From Desulfosporosinus nitroreducens (GTDB lineage: Bacteria; Bacillota; Desulfitobacteriia; Desulfitobacteriales; Desulfitobacteriaceae): a stretch of 64,000 bases of DNA. The position numbers and the translations under genes are program-made. The stretch covers positions 186,001-250,000 of the forward strand of contig NZ_JAMHFY010000002.1 of assembly GCF_023897015.1 (NCBI RefSeq). Reading direction: 5' to 3'. Below are positions 46,001 to 53,413 of the stretch, piece after piece; position 1 is the first letter of the stretch, and the number at the start of each line of letters is the position of its first letter. Under the pieces are notes generated by a model. The model did not search any database, was not told the DNA's origin, and was given only the letters and a program-made list of their open reading frames with translations.

Positions 46001-46621
46001 CTATTCCATTCCGTCTAAGTGCTGACAATCTCCAAGGATACATGGAATCCATTTTTCTCCTTCGACCTCTAAAATATTCAGTGCTGTGTTATGTTGCCAG
46101 GGTGTTTTTGCCCATTCATGAACCTCAAACCCCAGTGCTTTTGTTACTAGCAACTTTAGGGTTAATCCATGGGTTACAAGGCAAACGGTTTCTCCCTTAT
46201 GAATTTGTACAATCTGTTGTAAAAAATCCCATGCTCTTTTTTGTACAAGTGTCATATTTTCTCCGCCAGGTGTAGTGACAAGATGTGGTTCTGAGTCCCA
46301 TTGCTTAAAGATGTCCGGATAGGTTTCTCGTAACTCCTGCCATACACACCCTTCCCACTCTCCAAATGAAAACTCACGAAGTGCAGGACTTGACGACAAT
46401 TTACCAAGTCCGAGTTCACGGCGAATCTCTTCAGCTGTGTTAATCGCTCGGAGAGAATCGCTGGAATAGATATGTTTAATTTCCTCGCCTCTTAACCTTA
46501 TTGCTAAAGAACAAGCTTGAAGAATCCCCTTTTCGGTAAGTGGAGAATCTAAACTTCCTTGGACTCGCCCCTCAATGTTCCATAATGTCTGACCATGGCG
46601 CGTTAGAATGATCCGTGTCAT
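46001..46621 (-). CDS. Histidine phosphatase family protein (phosphoglycerate mutase-like)
   Basis: 206 aa from the ATG at 46621, with AAGGAG 7 nt upstream. RHGQTLWNIEGRVQG holds the phosphorylated histidine; EFSFGEWEG gives the acid; VCLVTHGLTLKLL holds the second histidine. The family covers cofactor-dependent phosphoglycerate mutases and CobC/adenosylcobalamin phosphatases; substrate cannot be fixed by eye. Stands alone before the 6S RNA and repeat B. Confidence 0.9.
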   Translation of the reverse strand: MTRIILTRHGQTLWNIEGRVQGSLDSPLTEKGILQACSLAIRLRGEEIKHIYSSDSLRAINTAEEIRRELGLGKLSSSPALREFSFGEWEGCVWQELRETYPDIFKQWDSEPHLVTTPGGENMTLVQKRAWDFLQQIVQIHKGETVCLVTHGLTLKLLVTKALGFEVHEWAKTPWQHNTALNILEVEGEKWIPCILGDCQHLDGME

Positions 46622-46648
46622 AAATACACTCCTTAAAGAAATGGCCAG

Positions 46649-46683
46649 CGCCAAGACTTTGTCACAGCGGTAGCCTTAGTTGC
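46649..46683. repeat. Dispersed repeat copy B
   Basis: GCGCCAAGACTTT and CCTTAGTTGC blocks match 48500-48537 (copy C) with small gaps. It sits just upstream of the histidine phosphatase gene. Confidence 0.5.
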
Positions 46684-46709
46684 ACTTATGCTTTTGACTC
46701 AAGCATTAA

Positions 46710-46735
46710 AAGGGTAGGGAATAGTCCCTACCCTT
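46710..46735 (-). terminator. Intrinsic terminator of the 6S-like RNA
   Basis: Perfect 11-bp stem AAGGGTAGGGA / TCCCTACCCTT with a 4-nt loop and a TTTT tail on the minus strand, directly after the predicted 3' end of the RNA. Confidence 0.8.
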
Positions 46736-46914
46736 CCCCAACTTGCCGTAAGACTCCAGGTTTCTGACCCTGCTCTCGCAGGTGGGTGCCTAGTCTAAAC
46801 TTTCCAACTTCCCTTATTCTTGAATACGGGCTTGTTGTAATCATCCAGCATTTAGCTCCCTAGTCACATAATAGGATCAAAACCATGGTAGTCAATACGC
46901 ACCAGCTAGGATAT
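46736..46914 (-). ncRNA. ssrS: Probable 6S RNA
   Basis: About 180 nt on the minus strand. The ends pair: UCCUAGCU (near 46912-46905) with AGUUGGGG (46743-46736), extended by UGCGUA / UACGGCA. A long apical hairpin is visible (CAACAAGCCC ... GGGAAGUUG, with UAUUC/GAAUA inside), plus CUAAA/UUUAG pairs flanking an internal bubble. The 3' part reads CACCCACCUGC-GAGA-GCAGGGUCA ... ACGGCA, the same order as the CACCU-hairpin-AGGGUUA ... CGGCA of E. coli 6S RNA. 6S RNA sequesters sigma-70/sigma-A RNA polymerase. It has a TATAAT box and a terminator of its own. This rests on visual folding. Confidence 0.7.
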
Positions 46915-46920
46915 GTTCAT

Positions 46921-46926
46921 ATTATA
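46921..46926 (-). promoter_or_regulatory. -10 box of the 6S-like RNA
   Basis: TATAAT on the minus strand, 7 nt before the predicted 5' end. The -35 region is not consensus. Confidence 0.5.
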
Positions 46927-46966
46927 CCACTACTGTTACAAAAAATCTCTAGCAAATCCTTGGAAA

Positions 46967-47434
46967 TTATCGTTTTCGTATTTTGTCCTCAATTTCCGCT
47001 AAACGATCTTGCAGTAAAGCAATCGCCATTTCTTGATTACGCACACGACGCTTCAGATGATCTACTAACTGTAAAAGTTCTCCTACGTCTTCTGTCATTG
47101 ATTCGAACACTCTTCCGGAATGAGGCGTTTCTTCTTTATCCAAGTTTTCTGAACCTTGCGAATCTGATGATAATGCATCTGTCGAGTTTTCATCAATGTC
47201 TTGAGCTGCCAATAAATACTTAAAACGAGCATATCTTGAGTTACGTCCAGGCTGAACTTCAATGACACCATCCTCAGCTAAAGCCTGAATAGCTCGCTTT
47301 AAAGTAACACTTGCAGCACCTGTTTCACGTTGAATATCTGAATATGCTAATTCAAAATCCTTGCCTTGATACATAGTAGAAATCTTCTCGAAAAATTCGA
47401 CAAATTTTCGATGAGTTTTTTCTTTTAATCTCAA
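46967..47434 (-). CDS. Winged-helix DNA-binding protein with C-terminal coiled coil
   Basis: 155 aa; TTG start with a GGAAGGATGG region upstream. Residues 20-70 form a winged helix (SDIQRETGAASVTLKRAIQALAEDGVIEV, in outline), followed by an acidic linker (80-115) and a heptad-type coiled coil (LLQLVDHLKRRVRNQEMAIALLQDRLAEIEDKI). A dimeric regulator is likely; targets are unknown. It is located directly upstream of the 6S-like RNA gene. Confidence 0.75.
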   Translation of the reverse strand: MRLKEKTHRKFVEFFEKISTMYQGKDFELAYSDIQRETGAASVTLKRAIQALAEDGVIEVQPGRNSRYARFKYLLAAQDIDENSTDALSSDSQGSENLDKEETPHSGRVFESMTEDVGELLQLVDHLKRRVRNQEMAIALLQDRLAEIEDKIRKR

Positions 47435-47566
47435 TGCTAGTCCATCCTTCCATAACGAAAATAAAATAACTTAAAAATCATTAATATTATATCAAATTTA
47501 TGGAAAAAATCCATACTGAATATTGTTAATATTTAAATTTAATTGAACTAATTACAATTAAAATTT

Positions 47567-48397
47567 TCAATCTCCATATAGCTTTTGAATAACCTCGTCT
47601 GACAATCCAAAGGTGTGTTCTTCAGATGGAAAAGTACTTTGTTTAACTTCGTTGTGAAATTGTTGTATTGCTTGTACACTATCTAACCTTAATTCGGCAT
47701 ATTGTTTAACAAATTTAGGTGTAAATCGTTTAAAAAGACCGAGAATATCATGGAATACCAAGACTTGCCCATTACAATCAGGCCCCGCCCCTATTCCAAT
47801 GGTCGGTATCCTCAGTCCGCTAGAAATTTGTGCTGCGACTTGCCTGGGTATCGCTTCAAGAACAATCATAAAAGCACCCGCCTGCTCCAAAGCTTGACCA
47901 TCTTTAACCAACTGGACAGCGCTATCGAGGTCTCGCCCTTGTACTTTATATCCACCAAGCTGATTTGCAGTTTGAGGTGTTAAGCCAATATGTCCAACTA
48001 CAGGTATTCCTGCACGAGTCAGGGTTTGAACAATAGGTACTATGTCCATGCCTCCCTCTAACTTAACAGCATCCGCTCCGCCTTCTTTAATAAGCCTCCC
48101 CGCATTAACGATTGCCAGATCAATAGTCGCGTAGCTCATAAATGGCATATCAGTAACTATAAACGTCTGTGATGCTCCCCTGCGGACTGCTTTAGTATGA
48201 TGAAGCATTTCTTCCATTGTTACTGGAACTGTTGAGTCATATCCTAGGACGACCATTCCTAAAGAATCTCCTACTAAAATCATATCGACCCCAGCTTCTT
48301 CGACGAACTGAGCAGAAGGGTAATCATAGGCAGTCAACATGCTAATTTTCTCTCCAGCCTGTTTCATTTTTTCAAAATCAGGAATCGTCTTTCTCAT
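47567..48397 (-). CDS. panB: 3-methyl-2-oxobutanoate hydroxymethyltransferase
   Basis: 276 aa, full length; ATG after GGGAGG. ISMLTAYDYPSAQFVEEAG, ILVGDSLGMVVLGYDSTVPVT (metal-binding Asp), VKLEGG and TPQTANQLGGYKVQG are PanB hallmarks. It makes ketopantoate from 2-oxoisovalerate in pantothenate (CoA) synthesis. panC and panD are not next to it in this window. Confidence 0.95.
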   Translation of the reverse strand: MRKTIPDFEKMKQAGEKISMLTAYDYPSAQFVEEAGVDMILVGDSLGMVVLGYDSTVPVTMEEMLHHTKAVRRGASQTFIVTDMPFMSYATIDLAIVNAGRLIKEGGADAVKLEGGMDIVPIVQTLTRAGIPVVGHIGLTPQTANQLGGYKVQGRDLDSAVQLVKDGQALEQAGAFMIVLEAIPRQVAAQISSGLRIPTIGIGAGPDCNGQVLVFHDILGLFKRFTPKFVKQYAELRLDSVQAIQQFHNEVKQSTFPSEEHTFGLSDEVIQKLYGD

Positions 48398-48485
48398 TAC
48401 ATTTCCTCCCCTATGATCATTTCTCTAATAAATAATTGATTCTTTCAGTCATACTCCTTAAAATTTTGGCATAGGTAGTTAATAA

Positions 48486-48613
48486 AGAAAACTAGGCTAG
48501 CGCCAAGACTTTAGTCGCTGGCGGTCGCCTTAGTTGCCCAAGGCTGGCCGAGTTTCCCTGCAGCCAAGACTCGAACATGGATGTTTGAGTTTAGTGACCG
48601 CCAAGTTTTACTT
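48486..48613. repeat. Dispersed repeat copy C with inverted ends (MITE-like)
   Basis: AAAACTAGGC (48488-48497) and GCCAAGTTTT (48600-48609) form an imperfect terminal inverted repeat; GGCGGTC (48520-48526) pairs with GACCGCC (48596-48602). The interior matches copy A (48568-48598) and copy B (48500-48537). It lies in an intergenic region upstream of the TIGR04086-type gene. Confidence 0.5.
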
Positions 48614-48646
48614 TCTTACGAGTACAAGCAAAGGAGGGATAAGCCT

Positions 48647-49018
48647 ATGTCAAAATCCTTTCAAATCAGCTTAATTCTCAAAGGAATTCTCTTAGCGTCC
48701 GTCTTAGCCATGGTATTCTCTCTGGTATTCGGTGCTCTGCTCTCCTACACATCACTCCCCGAATCTAATTTGTCAATCAATATTATCTTTGGTACAAGTG
48801 TCTTTATTGCTGCCTTTATCACGGCCTTCCAATCAGGCACAAGGGGATTGTACTATGGATTGTCTATTGGCATAGGATTTATTATTTTAGTGATGATCCT
48901 ATCCTCGGTTTTCTGGTCGGACACTCCGTCTTGGCTAAAAATGTTTGAGAAAACTATCGTGGCACTAGTTTCTGGTGGAGTGGGCGGAATCATCGGAGTG
49001 ATCATCCCCCAACCTTAA
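48647..49018 (+). CDS. TIGR04086 family membrane protein
   Basis: 123 aa from the ATG at 48647, with AAAGGAGGG upstream; the longer frame starts inside the repeat and is not supported. Four membrane spans with GGVGGIIGVI near the C-terminus, matching the TIGR04086 family seen in clostridia next to yajC/secDF. Function unknown. The gene is bounded by the repeat upstream and by its own terminator. Confidence 0.8.
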   Translation: MSKSFQISLILKGILLASVLAMVFSLVFGALLSYTSLPESNLSINIIFGTSVFIAAFITAFQSGTRGLYYGLSIGIGFIILVMILSSVFWSDTPSWLKMFEKTIVALVSGGVGGIIGVIIPQP

Positions 49019-49046
49019 TTTACTATTCAGAAAACCGAGCTTTGAG

Positions 49047-49083
49047 ATAAGAGGGAAATCCCGCAGTGAGATTTCCCTCTTAT
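49047..49083 (+). terminator. Intrinsic terminator after TIGR04086 gene
   Basis: Perfect 14-bp stem ATAAGAGGGAAATC / GATTTCCCTCTTAT with a 9-nt loop, about 30 nt past the stop. Confidence 0.85.
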
Positions 49084-49217
49084 TATTTATTATAATTTTC
49101 TACTTTTATTTGAAAAATCCTGCAATTTCCTAAATCTAATTTATAAATACTATTACTTTTCATTTTCCCCGTAAGGCTATACAATAACTTAAAAAGCTTG
49201 TGGAGGAGGAAAGATCT

Positions 49218-49658
49218 ATGTGCATAGAAAAAACCCCGTGGGAACAGGTCATAGAATTTCACGGGCATACGTGCCCCGGAATAGCCTTAGGCTATCGATT
49301 GGCTCAAATTGCTAATCGAGAATTGGGTATTTCCGCTGCACTCGATTCAGGGATCTCGGTTACAGCTTATACACATTCTTGCGCACTCGACGCCTTTCAG
49401 ATAATAAACCGGGCAACATACGGACGTAAAAACTTGCTTGTTGAAGAAAAGAAACTTCATGTTTACCACTTTCAAAATGTGGATATGTCAAAAAAAATAC
49501 TGATCACTGTCCATTCAGAAATATTAGAACAGATCGCAGACGCTGATGAACCGCTAAGTCCGCGTGAAATACAAACCAAAAATTTAGACGCTATCCGAAT
49601 TATTCTAGGTGTAGAAGAGTCATCATTTTGTAAAATACAGAATGTACAAATCACGTAA
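49218..49658 (+). CDS. Short FmdE-like protein
   Basis: 146 aa from the ATG at 49218, after GGAGGAGG. IEFHGHTCPGIALGYRLAQIA is the FmdE (formylmethanofuran dehydrogenase subunit E) signature with the conserved Cys-Pro-Gly; THSCALDAFQ follows. The C-terminal zinc-ribbon cysteines found in longer FmdE proteins are absent: the protein ends after VEESSFCKIQNVQIT. FmdE-like proteins in bacteria without methanogenesis are linked to molybdopterin or sulfur-carrier chemistry; the role here is not known. Confidence 0.8.
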   Translation: MCIEKTPWEQVIEFHGHTCPGIALGYRLAQIANRELGISAALDSGISVTAYTHSCALDAFQIINRATYGRKNLLVEEKKLHVYHFQNVDMSKKILITVHSEILEQIADADEPLSPREIQTKNLDAIRIILGVEESSFCKIQNVQIT

Positions 49659-49689
49659 TGTAATTTGAATCCTTAAAAAGCTCAAGTTG

Positions 49690-50487
49690 TTATAATTCTT
49701 TAGGGACTTCCTCGGTCTTTTTATTTCTCCATATTCTCCAAACAAGAAGCACCAATGCAATTCCTACGGCCACCATACTGCTCCATTGGGCTGCTGTCCA
49801 GTTGAATAAAAACCTTGGGCTGTCTCCTCTCAGACTTTCCAAAAAGAACCTTGTCAGGTTATACAAAAACATATATAACAAAAAGATCATGCCCGACGGC
49901 CATTTTCTTAATTTCAGAATCACAAGAAGCGCAAAAATAATTATATCAACTTGCCCTTCCCACACTTCTGCCGGCCATAGGGGTTGATCTCCAAATGTGT
50001 TTCGAGCAATGGTGCCAACGGGATAAAGAATTCCAAAATCTCCTCCTGTAGGACCCCCAAAAGCGTCACCGTTCATTAGATTAGCATTTCTACCGACGGA
50101 CTGGGCCAATATAAGCCCAGGAGCCGCAATATCAGCTAATTCCCAGAAGGATAATTTTTTTCGCCAAACGTAAATTGCACCGGCTAATAACGCCCCGACC
50201 ACGCCCCCTTGAATCGAAAGTCCGCCATGCCAGATCGCCAAGATTTCACCAGGATATTTACTGTAAAATCCCCAATCGAAAAAAAACACTTGCCAGAAGC
50301 GGGCACCTATGATTCCAGAAATAAGTAATATGGGCGCTAAGTCCATAAATAAGTCTATGTATTCCGGGTGTCCTTCCGCTTTAGCAAAATATAGGGTAAT
50401 TCCTACTCCAATAATGAAAGCTAGAGCAAATATCGTCCCATAGGCCCTAATAGGAAAATCGCCAATAAAAAACCAATATTGATGCAT
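49690..50487 (-). CDS. lgt: Prolipoprotein diacylglyceryl transferase
   Basis: 265 aa, about seven membrane spans; ATG after GGGAGG. FPIRAYGTIFALAFI, WHGGLSIQGGVVGALLAG and the Lgt signature SVGRNANLMNGDAFGGPTGG are visible. It attaches diacylglycerol to lipobox cysteines, such as that of the PLD-like lipoprotein in this window. Confidence 0.95.
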   Translation of the reverse strand: MHQYWFFIGDFPIRAYGTIFALAFIIGVGITLYFAKAEGHPEYIDLFMDLAPILLISGIIGARFWQVFFFDWGFYSKYPGEILAIWHGGLSIQGGVVGALLAGAIYVWRKKLSFWELADIAAPGLILAQSVGRNANLMNGDAFGGPTGGDFGILYPVGTIARNTFGDQPLWPAEVWEGQVDIIIFALLVILKLRKWPSGMIFLLYMFLYNLTRFFLESLRGDSPRFLFNWTAAQWSSMVAVGIALVLLVWRIWRNKKTEEVPKEL

Positions 50488-50784
50488 TATATCCTCCCTC
50501 AGCTGAAAACCTTGTATTTGAGTTACAAACGCTTTGCTTATTTTATTTTCCTTAGCAAGTATAACTTTATCGTTATATACTTTTTAATAACCCTTCTCTC
50601 AATCAAGCACCTTGCCATTTATGGCGAAGACTAACCTTGGTCATCTGTATTAAAAGTCTTGGCAACATGATAAAGCTACCACCATTCCTTGCGGCATGGC
50701 GCCAGCCAAGTTTTTCTAATACATTATAGCTTGAATAAGAAATGATCTCAAGTTTCTCCAATACTTATCATAAAGTATCATGAA
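50488..50784. other. Intergenic region with dispersed-repeat fragments
   Basis: About 300 bases between lgt and the small membrane gene. AAAGTCTTGGC (near 50652-50662, inverted relative to copies B and C) and CAGCCAAGTTTTTCTAAT (50703-50720) are fragments of the dispersed repeat. No gene is seen. Confidence 0.45.
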
Positions 50785-50832
50785 TTTAAAAGACAGACCA
50801 GATACCAAAGTATATCATGTCTGTCTTTTAAA
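50785..50832 (-). terminator. Terminator after the 66-aa membrane gene
   Basis: Perfect 14-bp stem TTTAAAAGACAGAC (50785-50798) / GTCTGTCTTTTAAA (50819-50832) with a 20-nt loop, starting 2 nt past the stop. Confidence 0.75.
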
Positions 50833-50833
50833 A

Positions 50834-51034
50834 TTATAAACTATTTAGTTTAGCATAAAAAGGATCGTGTTTATTTCCACGGGGGATTTCTGCATTACGT
50901 TCTTCTTTTCCGGTTGGCTTTTGAACTCTTTGAAAATAGTCGGAGTGTTTCTTCTTAGCCGATCCCGCATCAGAGTACAACGTAATAACTAAGGCAGCAA
51001 TTACAATTAGTGCAACTAACCATTGGAACAACAT
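50834..51034 (-). CDS. Small single-span membrane protein (66 aa)
   Basis: 66 aa; ATG with GGGAGGTG upstream. One N-terminal membrane helix (WLVALIVIAALVITLY), then a basic hydrophilic tail. Unrecognised. It lies 54 nt downstream of the FtsA-like gene on the same strand and may be co-transcribed with it. Confidence 0.65.
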   Translation of the reverse strand: MLFQWLVALIVIAALVITLYSDAGSAKKKHSDYFQRVQKPTGKEERNAEIPRGNKHDPFYAKLNSL

Positions 51035-51088
51035 TTCACAACACCTCCCTTATCATTTTATGTCCTTCAGCGCGATTGTCAAGTGTTT

Positions 51089-53194
51089 TTAATTCCATGT
51101 TGCTGTCAAACGATCACCTGGACGCAACACTGTTGTAAACTCCGCTGGTTGTCCATTGACAATTAGGGTTAATGTAGAACCAGGAGGCACCTCATCCGAA
51201 AACTTAACATAGGGCAAAAGATCTGAAAGGATTGGCATTTGTTTATATCCCACCACCCTTAGATCCATTCCATCTATAAGCAGTTCGTCTTCCTGAACTG
51301 GTCTGCCTTGTGATGTTATGATAGTTTCTTGAGTTGGATATTCCATTTCCTTACCATTTATATAAAAAGTGATTGGATTAGGCTTAAGTTTTAGATCACC
51401 TATCGTGAGCTGGACTTTACGCACCTCAATACAATCTCCATCATTAATAATTATGTTGCCCTCTGCCGTGTTCCCATTGACCAAAACCTCATGGTGTAAG
51501 TGAAACGTGTGAATTTCTCCATTAACACTAATCTCCAGATCTTCCTTTTCTTGAAGATTATAGCCTTTTTGATTAAGGAGATTGCTAAGGTCATCATTGG
51601 CAACGTATGAGATTTTGTTCCCATCAAGAATATGATCTGTTTCTAGAACCAACTTATGATTGACAAAGACTTGGGGAGCATACCTCTCTCGCTCTCCATT
51701 CCAGAAAATCCATTTTGGATTTTGAACAGGCAAGATATCTTTAACAGATATCTGTGCATCTTTACCCTGTTCACCAGGGATAAAGATTATTTCATCTCCA
51801 GCGGTTAAGGATTGATCCAGTTTACCGGGTTTTCTATTAACCAACAATTCTGCTGAGTTGCCTAAAGTCCCCTTGATAACCTGCATTTCACCATTCCATT
51901 CAAAGGTCAATGCCGATCCAGGCTTACCAAAAAAAGAACGTGGCTGTATGCCTGCGGCAAGTAAAGCTTCTGCAACTGTCGTTAATTGTAAAGCGAAGAT
52001 AGGAACAGGTGTATCGTTCACTGATACTGTATAATATTGAAGCCCATTTCCTTCAAGCGCTGCAATGCCGATTCCAATTGGGGTAATAGTTTCCGGCCCC
52101 TTTAAGCTTTTTTCTCCGTGTATTTCCCCTAACCGATCTCTCACTTGAATTCCAACTCTATTCTGAGGAATTCCTAAGGTCTCAGCCAAAAGTTCACAAA
52201 GCAGTGGGGTTAAGCTTCCCCCTCCAATAAGTATAATAGCATGGGGAACACCATCATTAAGTTTTAAAATTTCCTTAGAAATATTTTCCGCTAGCTTTCC
52301 TACGACGGATTGAATTAATTCCAAAACTTCAGATTGATCTACAACGACTTTGGCTCCAAGAAAATCCGTAAAACTTAACTGCTTTTTCTTCAGTATTTCT
52401 CGTTTTACTTTTTCACCCACTTTGAAATCTAACAAAAAATGCTTACAAATTTCCTCAGTGACCTCATCCCCCGCCATGGGAACCATCCCATAGGCGAAAA
52501 AGGACCCGCTTCGAGTTAGGGCTATATCCGCTGTCCCGGCTCCAACATCTACCAAAGCCAGATTATGCCGTCTCATATTCGGTGGAATAGCTGCCTGACC
52601 CGCCGCAATCGGTTCCAGCGTCAGACTTGTCATTTCTAAGTCTACCCGTCCTAATACAGCCACTAAACCATCAACGACAGTCCGGGGCAAGAAGGTTGCA
52701 ATTACGGATACCTTAGCCACTCTTCCCCGCTGTCCAATCAGATTCGCAATCTCTTCTCCCTCGTTCCAGCGGGCAATAGGGTTATATCCTACACAGTGAT
52801 AACTTTGTAAGTCATCACCAGTTGATGATTGGAGTTGGCGTAACGCTTGATGAACTGCTTCTATTTCCAAAGCTAATACATTCTCCCGCTCCCAGCGTAC
52901 CGGAAGCAGTCCCTTATGTTCAGCAACTGCAACTTCTGTTCGTAAGGCGCGGCCTGCAGCCGCCACGGCTACCTGTTTCAAGGGAAAATCCAGTTTTTGT
53001 TCCAAGAGTGCTTTAACCTTTGCAACAGCTCGAGCTACTTCATCTACATCATGGACTTGACCATCATACATGGCACGTTGACGATGTTCTGTTTGGGCAC
53101 TCGCTAAAATCTCATAACCATGCTCGTCATTCTTAGTCATCACTAGTCCCATCACCATACGTGTTCCAATATCCAGAGCAAAAATCGGTTCCAC
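51089..53194 (-). CDS. FtsA/PilM-like actin-family protein with repeat-rich C-terminal region
   Basis: 701 aa; GTG start after AGAGGTG. Residues 1-380 are an ASKHA (actin-type) ATPase of the FtsA class: FALDIGTRMVMGL, a 1C-like insert with VAVAAAGRALRTE, ALVDVGAGTADIAL and ILIGGGSLTPLL. Unlike true FtsA it lacks a clear C-terminal membrane-targeting helix. Residues about 390-701 form three repeat-like sections, each ending in a V-N-G or V-N-x strand and a turn such as AGDEIIFIP, DGDCIEVRK or PGDRLTATW, suggesting beta-grasp-like modules. Function unknown; cell-division or cell-envelope scaffolding is an inference. Confidence 0.75.
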   Translation of the reverse strand: MEPIFALDIGTRMVMGLVMTKNDEHGYEILASAQTEHRQRAMYDGQVHDVDEVARAVAKVKALLEQKLDFPLKQVAVAAAGRALRTEVAVAEHKGLLPVRWERENVLALEIEAVHQALRQLQSSTGDDLQSYHCVGYNPIARWNEGEEIANLIGQRGRVAKVSVIATFLPRTVVDGLVAVLGRVDLEMTSLTLEPIAAGQAAIPPNMRRHNLALVDVGAGTADIALTRSGSFFAYGMVPMAGDEVTEEICKHFLLDFKVGEKVKREILKKKQLSFTDFLGAKVVVDQSEVLELIQSVVGKLAENISKEILKLNDGVPHAIILIGGGSLTPLLCELLAETLGIPQNRVGIQVRDRLGEIHGEKSLKGPETITPIGIGIAALEGNGLQYYTVSVNDTPVPIFALQLTTVAEALLAAGIQPRSFFGKPGSALTFEWNGEMQVIKGTLGNSAELLVNRKPGKLDQSLTAGDEIIFIPGEQGKDAQISVKDILPVQNPKWIFWNGERERYAPQVFVNHKLVLETDHILDGNKISYVANDDLSNLLNQKGYNLQEKEDLEISVNGEIHTFHLHHEVLVNGNTAEGNIIINDGDCIEVRKVQLTIGDLKLKPNPITFYINGKEMEYPTQETIITSQGRPVQEDELLIDGMDLRVVGYKQMPILSDLLPYVKFSDEVPPGSTLTLIVNGQPAEFTTVLRPGDRLTATWN

Positions 53195-53287
53195 TTTATC
53201 ACCTCTCTTTAACCTAAATTCGCCCTATTACGGCAAAATCCTTCTCGCTAAATACTAATAGACCTATAACTTTATGCGCCAACACGG

Positions 53288-53324
53288 TCAAGGTCGATAG
53301 CAAAATTTTTGCCATCGACCTTGA
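53288..53324. repeat. Inverted repeat between pgi and the FtsA-like gene
   Basis: TCAAGGTCGAT / ATCGACCTTGA (11 bp) with an inner CAAAA / TTTTG pair. It lies about 90 nt past the pgi stop and may terminate or stabilise that transcript, though no T-run follows. Confidence 0.55.
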
Positions 53325-53413
53325 TGATGGGGATAAACCGATCAATTAGGGAGAGCTGCACCTATGATAACGGCAGGGATTTTTTCTGCCTTAGTGAACA
53401 CAATTTACTTGCA

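Noticed and set aside
46736-46914. SRP RNA, tmRNA or T-box leader as alternatives for the structured RNA
   Set aside because: No GGAA-tetraloop SRP core, no tag-peptide ORF and no AGGGUGGNACCGCG T-box sequence were found; the fold fits 6S better.
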